This document shows positions 36,290-47,244 of a stretch of DNA of 64,000 nt, in pieces. Each line of letters opens with the position of its first letter. Within the stretch, counting starts at the first letter, position 1. Source of the DNA: Ceratobasidium sp. AG-K (lineage: Eukaryota; Basidiomycota; Agaricomycetes; Cantharellales; Ceratobasidiaceae); assembly GCA_037039685.1 (NCBI GenBank), contig JAWNGF010000003.1, positions 4,686,571-4,750,570 on the forward strand, read 5' to 3'. A program made the position numbers and the translations under genes. The notes under the pieces were generated by a model. That model was not told where the DNA came from. It searched no databases and was given only the letters and a program-made list of their open reading frames with translations.

Positions 36290-37110
36290 ATTGAGGATAT
36301 AGACTAGCGCAAACAAGATTTTGAGGTTAAAGCAAAGTTCGGCAGATTTGAGTGGATTGGGCCCTTACTGTATGTGGCGAACGCGGTGGACGGGTTTGAG
36401 TTTCGAGATGATCGAGATGACTCGCAATTGCGTCGTGTGAGAATAGCACGTGACAACATCGAGTCCTTTTGAGGACCACACCATCTACAAACTGGGGTTT
36501 ACTTCCCGGACCCCCTATCTGTGACCTATCCTGAAAAGGTCCTCAGGGGGCTGTATATTTTACCCTGCTCGGTTCACTCCCGTTGCGATGTCGTTATGTT
36601 TGTACAGTTTTGTTACAAATTGTATGCGGAGGTCGGGTATTATCTATTCTGATTCGTGTGCGTATTGAAGCTGATTTCAAGTCACAAAAGTGTGAAATGT
36701 GTGGTATTTCAACAAATGAGGGTTGTGCGCATGCATCACCTAGAACGTAAACTCCTTTCACATCCGGTGACTTCATGTCAGCACCGGTTGGTCGGCCATC
36801 ACAGCGTATGGTAGTTTCAAGCGTTGGGTCCTGGGAAACCACGTATCTTTTCTTGTGTTCATGATCAGCTGCCTAATAAGAGGCGCCAAGAATATGAAAC
36901 CCTGTAAATAAGTTCAATTCCACCAACCAGTACGTACAGCACCCGGGCGAGAACACAAATAAATTCAACAATCAACCTTGACAATGGATCAGCGTTCGAA
37001 GCTGCCAGGACATCAAGTAATGAGAGTCAGGCTTGAGGCAGCGAGCGGGCCTCGGGATTTACCGCTTAAATCCGGCTCCTGTGCCGTGAAACCTTACGGC
37101 GAAAGCTAGG
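36290..37110. other. Intergenic region with an oxidoreductase relic
   Basis: This 820-bp stretch lies between eIF2-beta and the first F-box-like gene. It holds the relic described separately at 36700-36870. Nothing else was recognised. Confidence 0.5.
36700..36870 (-). pseudogene. FAD/NAD(P)-dependent oxidoreductase fragment
   Basis: The minus strand reads SQDPTLETTIRCDGRPTGAD, then KSPDVKGVYVLGDACAQPSF. The VYVLGDA run resembles the second FAD-contacting motif near the C-terminus of pyridine nucleotide-disulphide oxidoreductases. Only about 50 residues remain, without the dinucleotide folds before or the C-terminus after. It is probably a decayed or transposed fragment; a very short partial exon of an unseen gene is less likely. 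Confidence 0.45.
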
Positions 37111-38742
37111 TTACCACTTATCCGAAGGGTGGTAGCGTGGAGCACTCCTAATAAAACGAACAATCGGGACCACGCTCGAAATGTCCCCTAGATTGTCGTT
37201 CCTACAGGGGATTTGCCCCAACCCAGGGTATCGGAGCGAGCACACCTCAATGGTGATCGCTTGTATGCTGTACAAAGTAACGGCGCGACGAAGAACCTCA
37301 ATCTCAAACGTGCAATGTTGAAGATGCAGGGTTTCTATTTGAGGGGATGGGCAAGCTAGTGTTGGCCTATCCCAGTTGGAACCTAGGCTCTCGTCGGTTA
37401 GCTCAATCTTGAACCCAAACAAGCGCAAAACTCGAAGGTGAGGCAGAAAAGTGAGTAGATCACAAAGTGGGAGCGAGCAGCCAGTCAAGTCCATGCGTGT
37501 TATACGTGAGCGTCCGTAGAACCTAGTAAACTGCGTTCCCAAAAAGAATTGTTTCATGCCCCGAGTATATAAGAAAGAGACGTGCAGAGGGCTTGAACCG
37601 GGAGCGATCAGTCGGAGAAATTCTTCGTATTGGTCGTAGTGCATGCAGGTCAAATCCAGCACCTCTAGATTACACAACCGTACAGGTGTAGGCGAGGCGC
37701 CAATTGGGGATGGGTCTTCAATCTTCAATCCAAAATGAAAGATACGAAGCTCTGGACTTGAAGACAATATACCCATGAGCAAACTCTCATTAATAGATGT
37801 CACTGTGCTATCGCTGCTTTTGCAGTGTAAATGAAGCTCTACAAGACCCCGATATGCGAAGTTTGTCCAGAACGGATATATTTTGTTGAGGCGTAGCGTC
37901 TGGACCGTGAGCAATATCACTTGAAGCTGTGGAAAGTCGAGTGTCTGGCTAAAGGGACCAGTGGCGTCGACAACACCTTCGAGAAACTCGGGCCTGCCAG
38001 ATGAAAGCGTGAGTCCCTTGAGTGTTCCTGGGACGCTGTGAAGAAGGCAAATGCGAAGCATAGCTGCACACGTCGGAGCGCTCGCAAGGTCTTTGTTTGT
38101 GGAGAAGTCCAAGGACTTCATGCGTGGGGCAAGAATGGCACAGAAGTTATTCAATGGGGCGTTCTCTGGGCCATCCCAATCGCCACAGGCGATATGGACG
38201 TCTAACAGAGACCTTTTCGCTCGAGCCGCGAACCTACATGCACGGAAGGTGAGACCCCAACGCAAGTGCGGTTGAGGAGAAAGATCTATATGACACCAAA
38301 GACTTGGAGTGTCCAATGCGAGTCGGCGCCAATCAGAGCAGATTTGCAGGAGAAGCTCTGGGTGGTTGGAAGGATAATAAAGCGAGTCTGAGACCCCTAT
38401 GTGAGTTTTAGTCTTGTCGGCTGGGAGATAACAAGGCCGAGATGAGATAAAGTGTTCAAATATGTAGATCAATACGTCGGCTGGCAGTTTCGAAATTGGC
38501 ACAATTGTGGGGTCGCGATTGCCTCTCCGACCAATAATGTGTCTGGCTTTTGTTAATTTGGCGTGGTATGAATCTATTAGACGGAGCTGTATAGCCATGC
38601 TATTCGCAAGTGGTTGAGCGAGGTGACCAAACGGTTTACTTTCTGCTGCACAATGCTCAGCAAAGGAGGTACAAGCGCGGAGGTATCGTTCGAGCGTAGT
38701 TCCAGTCAGCTCGCTGGCGGTGTGGAGCGCCTCTAATATCAT
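37111..38742 (-). CDS. F-box-like / leucine-rich-repeat protein 1
   Basis: This is a single-exon gene of 543 residues. An N-terminal helical segment (about 1-75) precedes an F-box-like motif at about 83-99 (ISKLPADVLIYIFEHF). Next come LLQICSDWRRLALDTPSLWC, the classic post-F-box segment of agaricomycete F-box-like proteins, and then degenerate LRR-type sequence (LVELHLHCKSS, LEVLDLTCMHY, LRVLRLFGFKIEL). Such proteins are expected to recruit substrates to SCF ubiquitin ligases through Skp1; the substrate is unknown. It is a tandem paralogue of 39485-41068 in the same orientation, a pattern common in these genomes. Confidence 0.88.
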   Translation of the reverse strand: MILEALHTASELTGTTLERYLRACTSFAEHCAAESKPFGHLAQPLANSMAIQLRLIDSYHAKLTKARHIIGRRGNRDPTIVPISKLPADVLIYIFEHFISSRPCYLPADKTKTHIGVSDSLYYPSNHPELLLQICSDWRRLALDTPSLWCHIDLSPQPHLRWGLTFRACRFAARAKRSLLDVHIACGDWDGPENAPLNNFCAILAPRMKSLDFSTNKDLASAPTCAAMLRICLLHSVPGTLKGLTLSSGRPEFLEGVVDATGPFSQTLDFPQLQVILLTVQTLRLNKIYPFWTNFAYRGLVELHLHCKSSDSTVTSINESLLMGILSSSPELRIFHFGLKIEDPSPIGASPTPVRLCNLEVLDLTCMHYDQYEEFLRLIAPGSSPLHVSFLYTRGMKQFFLGTQFTRFYGRSRITRMDLTGCSLPLCDLLTFLPHLRVLRLFGFKIELTDESLGSNWDRPTLACPSPQIETLHLQHCTFEIEVLRRAVTLYSIQAITIEVCSLRYPGLGQIPCRNDNLGDISSVVPIVRFIRSAPRYHPSDKW

Positions 38743-39484
38743 GTTGGAGCGCCAAAAGGAACGTTACGGATCGCACAGCTGTGGCTGTAGTGACGGAGCT
38801 GGGTAATTTCTGGTGGGCGCTAACCCCAGTGTCCAACGACAGACGGATGAGGCTGTACAGTATCCAGATCGGTGACCAATTCAATCAAACCCCACTTGTC
38901 GTATATGCGTACGGACGATGATCAGCATATCCTATTATACACACCATCAACTATTTTATACATTTCTAGGCAACGTACCGAAGCCAAGATGCAAATCACC
39001 GTACATGAGAGTCACATATACTGGCACTATAGCCCTGAGGAACGATGAGGCGATTGATGCAATGCGCTATTTTCAAACTTGAAGCTCAGCATGAAGTCGT
39101 CAATCAGGAAACGGCGGTATACCGTTATATTATGCGAATTGGAGACAAGTGAAGCCAGACAGGACTCCGGAGGTTGTAATTAAGTTTTAATTGAGCACCC
39201 CCTTTGACTTGCAGTCTCGGGTCCACACATGCCTAGTTATTACTCAGTCCTACTACATACTTCCTACCGTAGACGGCTTCTCCCTATGTGACTCACCACA
39301 GTCCGAGGAAGTGATCAGCACAGATGGTATTGCCGCCAATCGCAGCGTTGAGATAGACAAATCCAAATGACCACCAAAATTACGCCCCTCCAAACAGGGG
39401 ATTAGTAAAACTATATCCAATAAAAAAACGGGTTTTATTAAACGAGAGTATATGCGCACATAGCCCAGGCAAAAGCTCCTAAAA
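38743..39484. other. Spacer between the two F-box-like genes
   Basis: This 742-bp stretch has no recognised gene. It presumably holds the promoter of the first F-box-like gene and the 3' UTR of the second. Confidence 0.5.
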
Positions 39485-41068
39485 TTATTCTGTAAATTTA
39501 ACAAACGGCACAATTCCGACTAGATTTGCATCCCGTTCGGTCATATTGTCCTTTACGGGTACCCAGTGATCTCCCTCGGGTAGCCTGGTCCGAGTCCTGA
39601 TAGTGCCCGAACAAATATACAACTCCCGAATCGGGTGAAGTTCCGCGACTCGGCGAAGCTCGTTGGTGTATATCTCGCACTTTGTAGCACGCAGTACGTC
39701 TAGATGGGGCAATTGTGGAGCGTACTCGGGTGGGTCGGCGTTGGGTTCGAGCGTGAAACTTGAGAGATCCAGGTTTCGGAGGTTGGGCATTAATGGGAGG
39801 AGATCGCACAAGTGAAGAAAAGTTCCTGGCCCCCGTCCGTCCAAGGAGAGATGCGTGATTACGGATCGAGCATAAAAATCGAGCAATATCTCCCCAAAGA
39901 GGAATGTCCGGGCATCGAATGGCACACGGAGAGATACGTGGAGTGGACCAGTCCCCGGAGCGAGCCAGCGAATCAGGGAATCGCATTGGAAAAAGGACAT
40001 GTGGGATAAGTCGAGGAATTCCAACGACTGGAGGTGGACACGAGTCACCAGAGCATGAGGGGGGAGCTGGTTTTCAAGTTGAAGTCCACACTCGAATATC
40101 TTTGGGTCAGGGCTTGAGGACAGGATAGCGACAAGGTCGGCTTCGGGAATAAGGATTTTCCTGTAGTTACGATGGAGTCGAAGTTCGACCAGCCCGTGAT
40201 AGGCCTGACTCGTCCAATATGGGTATAAACAACTTAGGTGAAGGGATTTGACCCGGAGTAGAACCTCTTCGAGCCTCGGCAAGTTGAGTATTTGGTTTTT
40301 GGCGTGTTTTGGGTCGCCGGTGGCTTCAAAAAACCTCTCGGACTCGGATATATTATTACTTGATAAAACCAGCCTGGTCAAGCTTCCTGGGACGCAGTTT
40401 GCGAGTATGCTGTAGAAAGGCGTGAGAGACAGATCTCCGTAACCACGGGGGTAAGTGTAGTCAAGTGATTTTACCCTGGGTGCGACAGCTACACAGAATT
40501 CGTTCACTAGTGCACGTGAAGCCTGTGTGTCCTCCTCGCCATCCAGGATATGAAGCTCCAACGAGGGCCGTCTTGCCCGGTCTGCAAATGTGCGCGCGCG
40601 CTTGACCCAGAATTTGTGCAATAACGATCCTTGAAATAGGTCAATGTGAGACCAAATGGTACACGAATTGAGTGCAATCTGGCGCCAGTGGGAACAAACT
40701 GTCAACAAGATATCGGGATAGATTAGACGAGCTTTGGGGGTGTTGGCGGTGTATTTATCTTCGAGTTGCCCACAGGTCTTAGTGCAAATAGTCATTTGGA
40801 AAATCTGGGATATGATATCCGATGGAAGTCTACTGATAGGTACAATGGCAGGAGTCAAGTTCATAGCCCGGCCGACAGCCGCTTGGATTTCTTTTAGTTT
40901 GGTATCGAGTGAGCGCGTCAATTCCCACAAGTGAGCTAAATCATCCGAGATGGGGTTCAGTACAGCGGTATTGGACTCGTATTGCTTTTGAAATGTAGCC
41001 CATGCGCCCAGATGTTTGTCGAGCGCCGCTGCTACAACGTCGGTCGAGGCCTTTAGCTCAGCAATCAT
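39485..41068 (-). CDS. F-box-like / leucine-rich-repeat protein 2
   Basis: This single-exon gene is taken from the ATG at 41068 (MIAELKASTDVVAAALDKHL), giving 527 residues. The frame stays open further upstream to 41581, but that part is the antisense of the SPT5 acidic exon (poly-Ser runs), so it was rejected as N-terminus. The F-box-like motif is IVPISRLPSDIISQIFQM, followed by LTVCSHWRQIALNSCTIWSH. LRR-like repeats follow (LVELRLHRNYRK, LEFLDLSHMSFF, LRNLDLSSFTLE). It matches the first F-box-like gene along its length (LAPGTGPLHVSL against IAPGSSPLHVSF). Its start lies 151 bp from the SPT5 start on the opposite strand, implying a shared divergent promoter. Confidence 0.88.
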   Translation of the reverse strand: MIAELKASTDVVAAALDKHLGAWATFQKQYESNTAVLNPISDDLAHLWELTRSLDTKLKEIQAAVGRAMNLTPAIVPISRLPSDIISQIFQMTICTKTCGQLEDKYTANTPKARLIYPDILLTVCSHWRQIALNSCTIWSHIDLFQGSLLHKFWVKRARTFADRARRPSLELHILDGEEDTQASRALVNEFCVAVAPRVKSLDYTYPRGYGDLSLTPFYSILANCVPGSLTRLVLSSNNISESERFFEATGDPKHAKNQILNLPRLEEVLLRVKSLHLSCLYPYWTSQAYHGLVELRLHRNYRKILIPEADLVAILSSSPDPKIFECGLQLENQLPPHALVTRVHLQSLEFLDLSHMSFFQCDSLIRWLAPGTGPLHVSLRVPFDARTFLFGEILLDFYARSVITHLSLDGRGPGTFLHLCDLLPLMPNLRNLDLSSFTLEPNADPPEYAPQLPHLDVLRATKCEIYTNELRRVAELHPIRELYICSGTIRTRTRLPEGDHWVPVKDNMTERDANLVGIVPFVKFTE

Positions 41069-41218
41069 GGTGGGGGAGTGACGAATTCGAAGGCTGACAT
41101 AAACACCAGCAAGAGTTTCAAATGACAATGAGCGCTTAGTGGATGCACGTGACAGAACACATTGGAGAGCAACTCCCAGCGTAAACCCGACCACGACCTC
41201 CGAGCCACAACCGCAGCA

Positions 41219-44200
41219 ATGGCCTCTCGAGAATACATCGACGACGACGACGACGATCTGCCCGATGCTGCCGACGTTGGCCGTTCTCGCCCCGCCGACG
41301 ACGTTGACGATGACGAGGAAAGGGACTCTGACGACGACGATGAAGACGACGAAGAGGAAGAGGAAGAGGAGGAACAAGACTCGGGCAGGCAGAGGAAACG
41401 TGCCAAGGTGTGTCAAGTAATGCTGTGCTGGCTCTCTTGCTAAGCCGCCCGTGTAGCGCGCACCAAAAAAGCCAAAGGCCCATCGTTTCCTCGATCTTGA
41501 AGTCGAAGTCGACGACGACGAGGAAGATCTAGACGAGGATGATGACGAGCTAGGCAAAGAGGGTACGAAACTGGCATTCATTTAGCTATTTGACTGACCT
41601 TGATTTACAGCTCGGGAATTCATTGACGAGGATGGCGGATTTGACCCCAACGAACCTGCCAACCGACGCGCAGCAGCCGATCATATTCGGTATGACCAGC
41701 AGCGCGAACTCAACGAACGAGACCTTGCCGAGCTCGCACAGGACTACAAGGACCGATACCAGCGCTCTGCTGCCCGCTATACCGGAGATGCCGATCAAGT
41801 TCCCCAGCGCCTGCTTATGCCCAGTGTCAACGACCCGCATCTGTTCCAGGTCCGGGTCAAAATCGGGCGAGAAAAGGAGCTCGTGTTCAGCTTGATGCGC
41901 AAGTTTATCGACAAGGAGCACAGCAACAACCCCCTCGAAATCTTCTCTGCCTTTCAACGCGACTCTCTACCTGGTCTCATCTACGTCGAGGCGCATGATG
42001 CCAAGCAGGTTAGCACGGCACTCAACGGCTTGGTCGGCGCCTACATCAGCAGTGGCATCAAACTCGTCCCGATCGACGAAATGTCCAGTCTGTTGAAGAT
42101 CAAGCGTGTTGAGACAACCGTCCAACCCGGAGCCTGGGTCCGCATCAAACGTGGCAAATACGCCGGAGATCTCGCCCAGGTGATTGACGTGACGGAAAAC
42201 GGCGAGGAGGTCGGCCTCAAGTTCATTCCTCGTATCGACCTTACCCCACGGGATGACGCGATGGGAGGTGGCGTCGATCCCAAGACTGGGAAACGAAAAA
42301 AGCCTGGCATGTCGGCTCCGACCGGGCGTCCCCCTCAGCGGTTCTTCAATGTGGAAGAAGTCACCAAGGCGTACGGTCCTCGGTCGGTCGGGCGACGACA
42401 GGCCAACGCATATGTGTTCATGAACGACACGTACAAGGACGGGTTTATCGAAAAGGATATTCGCTTGACCGGAATTCAAACCGACAATGTCAACCCGACG
42501 CTCGACGAAATCACCCAGTTTGCTGGCACACATGGCGAGGACGGAGCGCCTGATGTCGACTTGTCTGCTATTGCCGATGCAGCACGCAAGGCCGCCACCG
42601 CTGTTCTGCAGCCGGGAGATCATGTCGAAGTATTCGAGGGCGAGCAGACTGGCGTACATGGTGTGGTCGAGAGCATTTCAGGCGAGGTTGTCTTGCTGCG
42701 GGCAACTCACATCGATATCGAGGGCCAAAAGATCGAAGTTCCAGCTCGCAGCGTACGGAAGCGCTTCAAGGCCGGTGACCATGTCAAGGTCATGGCCGGA
42801 AAAAACACCGACGAGACTGGTCTAGTCGTTTCGGTCACAAACAACGTCGTTACCTTCTTGTCCGACTTGTCGCTGCAAGAGGTCGGTAACGAATTTGCTT
42901 ATTTGGGGCATTATCTTATGCGTTACATAGGTTACCGTGTTCTCAAAAGACTTGCGTGAAGCTGCCGAGGTCGGAGCGAGCACCAATACGGTCGGAAACT
43001 ACGAGTTGCACGATCTTGTCTTACTCGGGTGCGTGTACTTACCTATCAAACCTCTTCAACCGACCAACTCGTCAACAGCGCCGACGCGGTTGGAGTCATT
43101 TACAAAACCGAACACTCCACCTTCCGCGTCCTCGACCAAAACGGCCAAACCCGCATCGTCCAACCTCACCAAATCACCCTCCGACGCGACTCGCGACGCG
43201 CCATCGCCACCGATTCCCAGGGACACGAAATCCGCGTGGGCGACAATATGAAAGAAGTCGACGGCGAGATGCGCAAAGGCCAGGTCTTGCACATTCACCA
43301 ATCCACCTATGCGTTTTTGCACAACCGCGAGATTGCCGAGAATGGTGGCGTGTTTGTCACCCGTGCGCGCTCGTTGGTGAGTGTGGCGCCCAAGGGTCCG
43401 GCCGGTGGGATGGATTTGAGCAAGATGAATCCGGCGATGATGGGTGGTGGGATGGTGGGCAGTGGGATTATGACGCGTGCGCCTAGGGACCGGTTGATTG
43501 GAGTGAGCGTCATGGTCACCAAGGGGTTGCAAAAGGGCTACGTCGGAACTGTGAAGGAGACCAACGGGAACCTTGTCCGAGTCGAGTTGGTAACCGGCAA
43601 CAAGGTCATCTCGATCGAAAAGGACAAGTTGAGGATGAAGGGGTGAGTGGTCTTGTTGAAATGAAGGCACACCAATTGATTGGCGCCGAACTTTGCTTTG
43701 GGATGCAGTACGGATGGGAAGTACGTCCCTCTCAACGATGGGTTCCCTCGACGCAACAACAATAATACGTCCAACATGGGTCCACCGACTTCGACTCCTG
43801 GCAGCGGCGCCAACAGCGGCTGGGGCACCCCCAGCAGCCGCGGCGGAGCAGGGGGCGGAGGATGGGGCGCATCGCCCACTCCTGGACGAACCTCCAACCC
43901 ATACGCATCCGGAGGAAAGACGCCTGGATGGGGGGAGGGTTCAAGAACGCCATTTGGGGGAGGGAAAACTCCTTCCTGGAGCGCTTCGTAAGTGATATTA
44001 TTGAACGCATTGTGGTGATTATTGACCATTCTTTTTAGATCGTACGTCACTGGATAAGCACCATGGACTATCATACTTACATTCGCTCTGACTAGGTCAT
44101 CGTTCAACCCGTACGCATCCGACTCATTCGGTGGCAAGACGCCTGGCGGAGCAGGTGCCACGAGCGGTTCATCCTGGGGTGGAGCAACTCCTGGAAAACC

Positions 44201-45275
44201 ATCGAGCTGGGGTGGCGCGACGCCCGGTCGTCCAGCACAAGGCGGATGGGGTGGAGCCACTCCTGCTCGATCAGGAAACGCTTGGGGAGGCGCAACGCCA
44301 GCCAGGCCCGGCAACTCGTGGGGTGGAGCTACGCCTGCTCCTGGGAAGGATTCATGGGGCGGCGCGACACCCGGACATCCAAACGCCAATGCATCCGCCG
44401 GGGCTAGCGCAGACTCGGATAGCTGGGGTGCTACTGGAGGAGATGACTGGGTAAGCCCCACTGACGTGATCATACTTATTTATCTTATTGATGTTTGAAT
44501 AGGGCGGATCTGCTGATAGCGCCCCCACGCCATACACGGCGCCCACACCCGGCGCCGGCCTTATCTCTGCCCCTACACCCGGAGCACCACTATCCGCGCC
44601 AACCCCAGGAGCCTTCTCCGTTGCGACATCGCCTGCGTTTGGATCTGGCTATGGCAGCGCACCTACCCCTGGCGTGTTTGGCATGACGCCCGGAGGATTC
44701 GGCGTGTCACAGACGCCAAGAGGAGCGCCAACGCCGTTCGTCAGCGGAGCTGGACTGGACGACGATGAAGAGGGCGGTCGTGGAAACGACACAGGTAAAG
44801 CCCTCTCAACGACTTGCATGCGAATAAACGCTGACCTCGGAGCACAGAACTACCGCAAGACTGGCTCATGACCTATCCAGAAAAAGCCCTCGTCGGCGCC
44901 ATGCTCGAATTTTGCGTTCCCGAAGGCGAGACGCACGGCTTCTCGGACGGACAATACGACGGCCAGATTGGTGCATTCGTCACCCGGCTCGACAGCGGCT
45001 CGCGCTACGCCCGAACGGTCACCGTCAAACTCCTTAGCGACGGCCAAACGCTCGGTGGAGTACCGTTCCAATTCCTCGCGCCCGTACGACCCAAAGAAAG
45101 CGGCGAGTACGCGATATGCTTGGATCGTGGGCACTCGTCATTCGGTCGGACGGCGACGCTCAGCTCCCAAGACGGAGAATTCTGGATGCTTGAAGTGTAC
45201 GATGAGAACATGTCCAACCCCGACATGGAGGTCTTGGGTAGTGCGTTTATTGTCAAGAAGCATATGGAGACCTAG
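41219..45275 (+). CDS. SPT5: Transcription elongation factor SPT5
   Basis: Spt5 is the universal RNA polymerase elongation factor (DSIF with Spt4). The start at 41219 gives [20 protein letters not shown], opening a long acidic N-terminus. The NGN domain follows ([38 protein letters not shown]). KOW modules come next: [60 protein letters not shown] and [20 protein letters not shown], with a later one at [20 protein letters not shown]. The C-terminal repeat region (44100-44700) has many WGGATP and APTPG units, the Thr-Pro sites expected to be phosphorylated by Cdk9-type kinases. A folded C-terminal domain ends in FIVKKHMET, stop 45273-45275. About eight introns. It shares a 151-bp divergent promoter with the second F-box-like gene. 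Confidence 0.95.
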
Positions 45276-45475
45276 TGGATGTCTTGAAGTTTGTGAGACG
45301 GTAATGGTTTGAGGGACTCGGTTGCTTTGTGTGTTTGTCTTAAACGTATTTGATTTTGTTGGTACAATATACATGTTCTGATTACTCGGAGCTGCGTAAA
45401 GCGTATCACGAATAGAAAGCAAAATTATACGGCTCAATGTTATATATAAAGAATAATGGTATGGGTGGGGCGAAC

Positions 45476-46508
45476 TTAGACGGGGTTCGAGCTGGAGAGG
45501 TTAGCGGGTGCGCCAGGAACGATGCTATTTCGGGCCAAAGCTTGAATCGAAGCGCACATCAAACGCGAGACGTTGAGCAGCTCTTCTTCTCTATCCCGCG
45601 AAGCAGCTCTCAGCTGGTCGATTTCAGCCTGAAGCTTTCGACGCAAGTCCATCTCATGGTCCCGTTCGACCTTGAGCTGATCCCGTTCGACTTTGAGTTG
45701 GTCCCGCTCCGCCTTGACTTGGTCAAGTTGCACACGAGCATTCTCAATGGTCCTGAAACCAGGCACAAGTGGCTGCGAGTTGGACGCTACTCGGACCGCA
45801 GTTTTGGCTAATGTTATTGCCAAGGAATCAGGGGCGGGGGGTTGTTGCGGATGGGACGAAGTTTGCTGGGAGACGTTTGAAGTTGTCACTGAAGTCTCGT
45901 GTGGCGCTACGGCTGCTGGCTGAGTTTGCGCCAGGGGAAGATAAACTCCCTTTGGGTTTGAGTGTTCCCGTGTTTCCTAGAGAAATATGGGTTAGCAGTA
46001 GTGCTATATTGCATAAAAAAGGATGTAAGCTACCTGAAGGGGGATTGAAAGCTCTGAGGATGAACCAGGACTAGGAGGCTCAGCAGGACGCTTGGACATC
46101 CCGTTGTTGTCAAACGTAATAGCGTGTTCCGTCTCTAGATGCTCGCGTAGCTTGTTTAATATCGGACCAGGCCGGTTCCTCCAGGTCTTCCATTCGTTTC
46201 TCGTTTTGCTGCGTTTGAGTGGGCAATTAGCTACCTTTGACGTCTCGGGAAACAAGGACTCACAGACAAATAATGCACCTGATCCTAGCACTTAGTGGAC
46301 GATCGTGCGGAAAAATTATAGAGTAATTAGCTTGTCGCTCTTCGTCGGCAATCAAGGTATTTTCTAGTAGCCCGTTGGATGGTCGCGTGGATGATGTAGC
46401 ATGGGTCATGTAATACCAAACATTATACACGGAGTAATTACGAGCTCGTGCAGGCTCTCCGGGGAAGCCCGTTGTCGAGGGAGGTCTTGAATGGCGTGAC
46501 GGAGGCAT
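45476..46508 (-). CDS. Hypothetical protein with Cys2His2-like motif and coiled coil
   Basis: I do not recognise the family. The start at 46508 gives MPPSRHSRPPSTTGFPGEPA. Exon 1 ends inside RCIIC; after an intron the frame continues KTRNEWKTWRNRPGPILNKL, then REHLETEH. This gives C-x2-C and H-x4-H with about 25 residues between them, compatible with a zinc finger. A linker (KRPAEPPSPGSSS) leads to a third exon whose second half is a strong coiled coil (AERDQLKVERDQLKVERDHE). The stop is at 45476-45478. The coiled coil resembles those of the two genes to its right, but the N-terminus differs, so it may be a distant or recombined member of that cluster. Confidence 0.65.
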
Positions 46509-47244
46509 GGTACTTGCAACTGGGCGGGGAAGGATGTGATCAACATGTATTTCAACTTTAAATAACAGGTGCCTCGGTCACGTAATCAAGCGCCCATCAT
46601 CCTTCGACGACAGGATAAATTAATAAAAGTGCTCCAAACAAATATAGCACTTCCTCTCAGCTATGGAACCGACGGTTGTAAACAAGCATGTCCCGCTCTC
46701 GCACACGAGTGGCCCCTCTCAAGCGACCGATTTCCTCCTCCAAAGTGCGATGAGCGGTTATCCCCGCATCACCCTCCGCCGTGACCCATTTGAGTTCAGC
46801 TTGCAATCATTTAGGAATCTTCAAAGCATTTACACGAGGAACTAGGCTTGTTACTAGGCCCAGCCGTTGACTCTGAGTATACCAGCGATTATATAGCGCT
46901 TGGTAGCTAGGCGGTGGATACAATACACACATAGCGGACTTTAGGTGCATCACCGCAAATCCACGTGCCGGTTGGTCGCAGCCTATTTTCAGTTTATAAG
47001 CTCATGCTAGTAGGACGTTCAAACTAAGTAAAGGAGCAGAACCGTATCTAGGGTATGCATTGACAGGAGAAAGAGCAAATATTTTGACATGGCAACCATC
47101 AGATTGCTCAAAATGAATTCAGCCGTAAATACAATCATTCGCCTTAATGCGGACGTATTTTGTGATAAGGAAAGATATACAAGGGAAATCAATTGTAACT
47201 CAAAGCAAGCCATGTGTCTGGAACCCAAGAAACTATCCCGTGCT
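46509..47244. other. Spacer between coiled-coil genes 1 and 2
   Basis: This 736-bp stretch has no recognised gene. Short plus-strand frames at 46569-46845 have no family features. Confidence 0.5.

Noticed and set aside
39498..39986. 162-codon minus-strand frame
   Set aside because: It is an out-of-frame shadow of the second F-box-like gene.
41069..41581. N-terminal extension of the second F-box-like gene with poly-Ser runs
   Set aside because: It is the antisense of the SPT5 acidic exon. The family start fits the Met at 41068.
43538..44473. 311-codon minus-strand Pro-rich frame
   Set aside because: It is the antisense of the SPT5 repeat region; its repeats mirror the WGGATP units.
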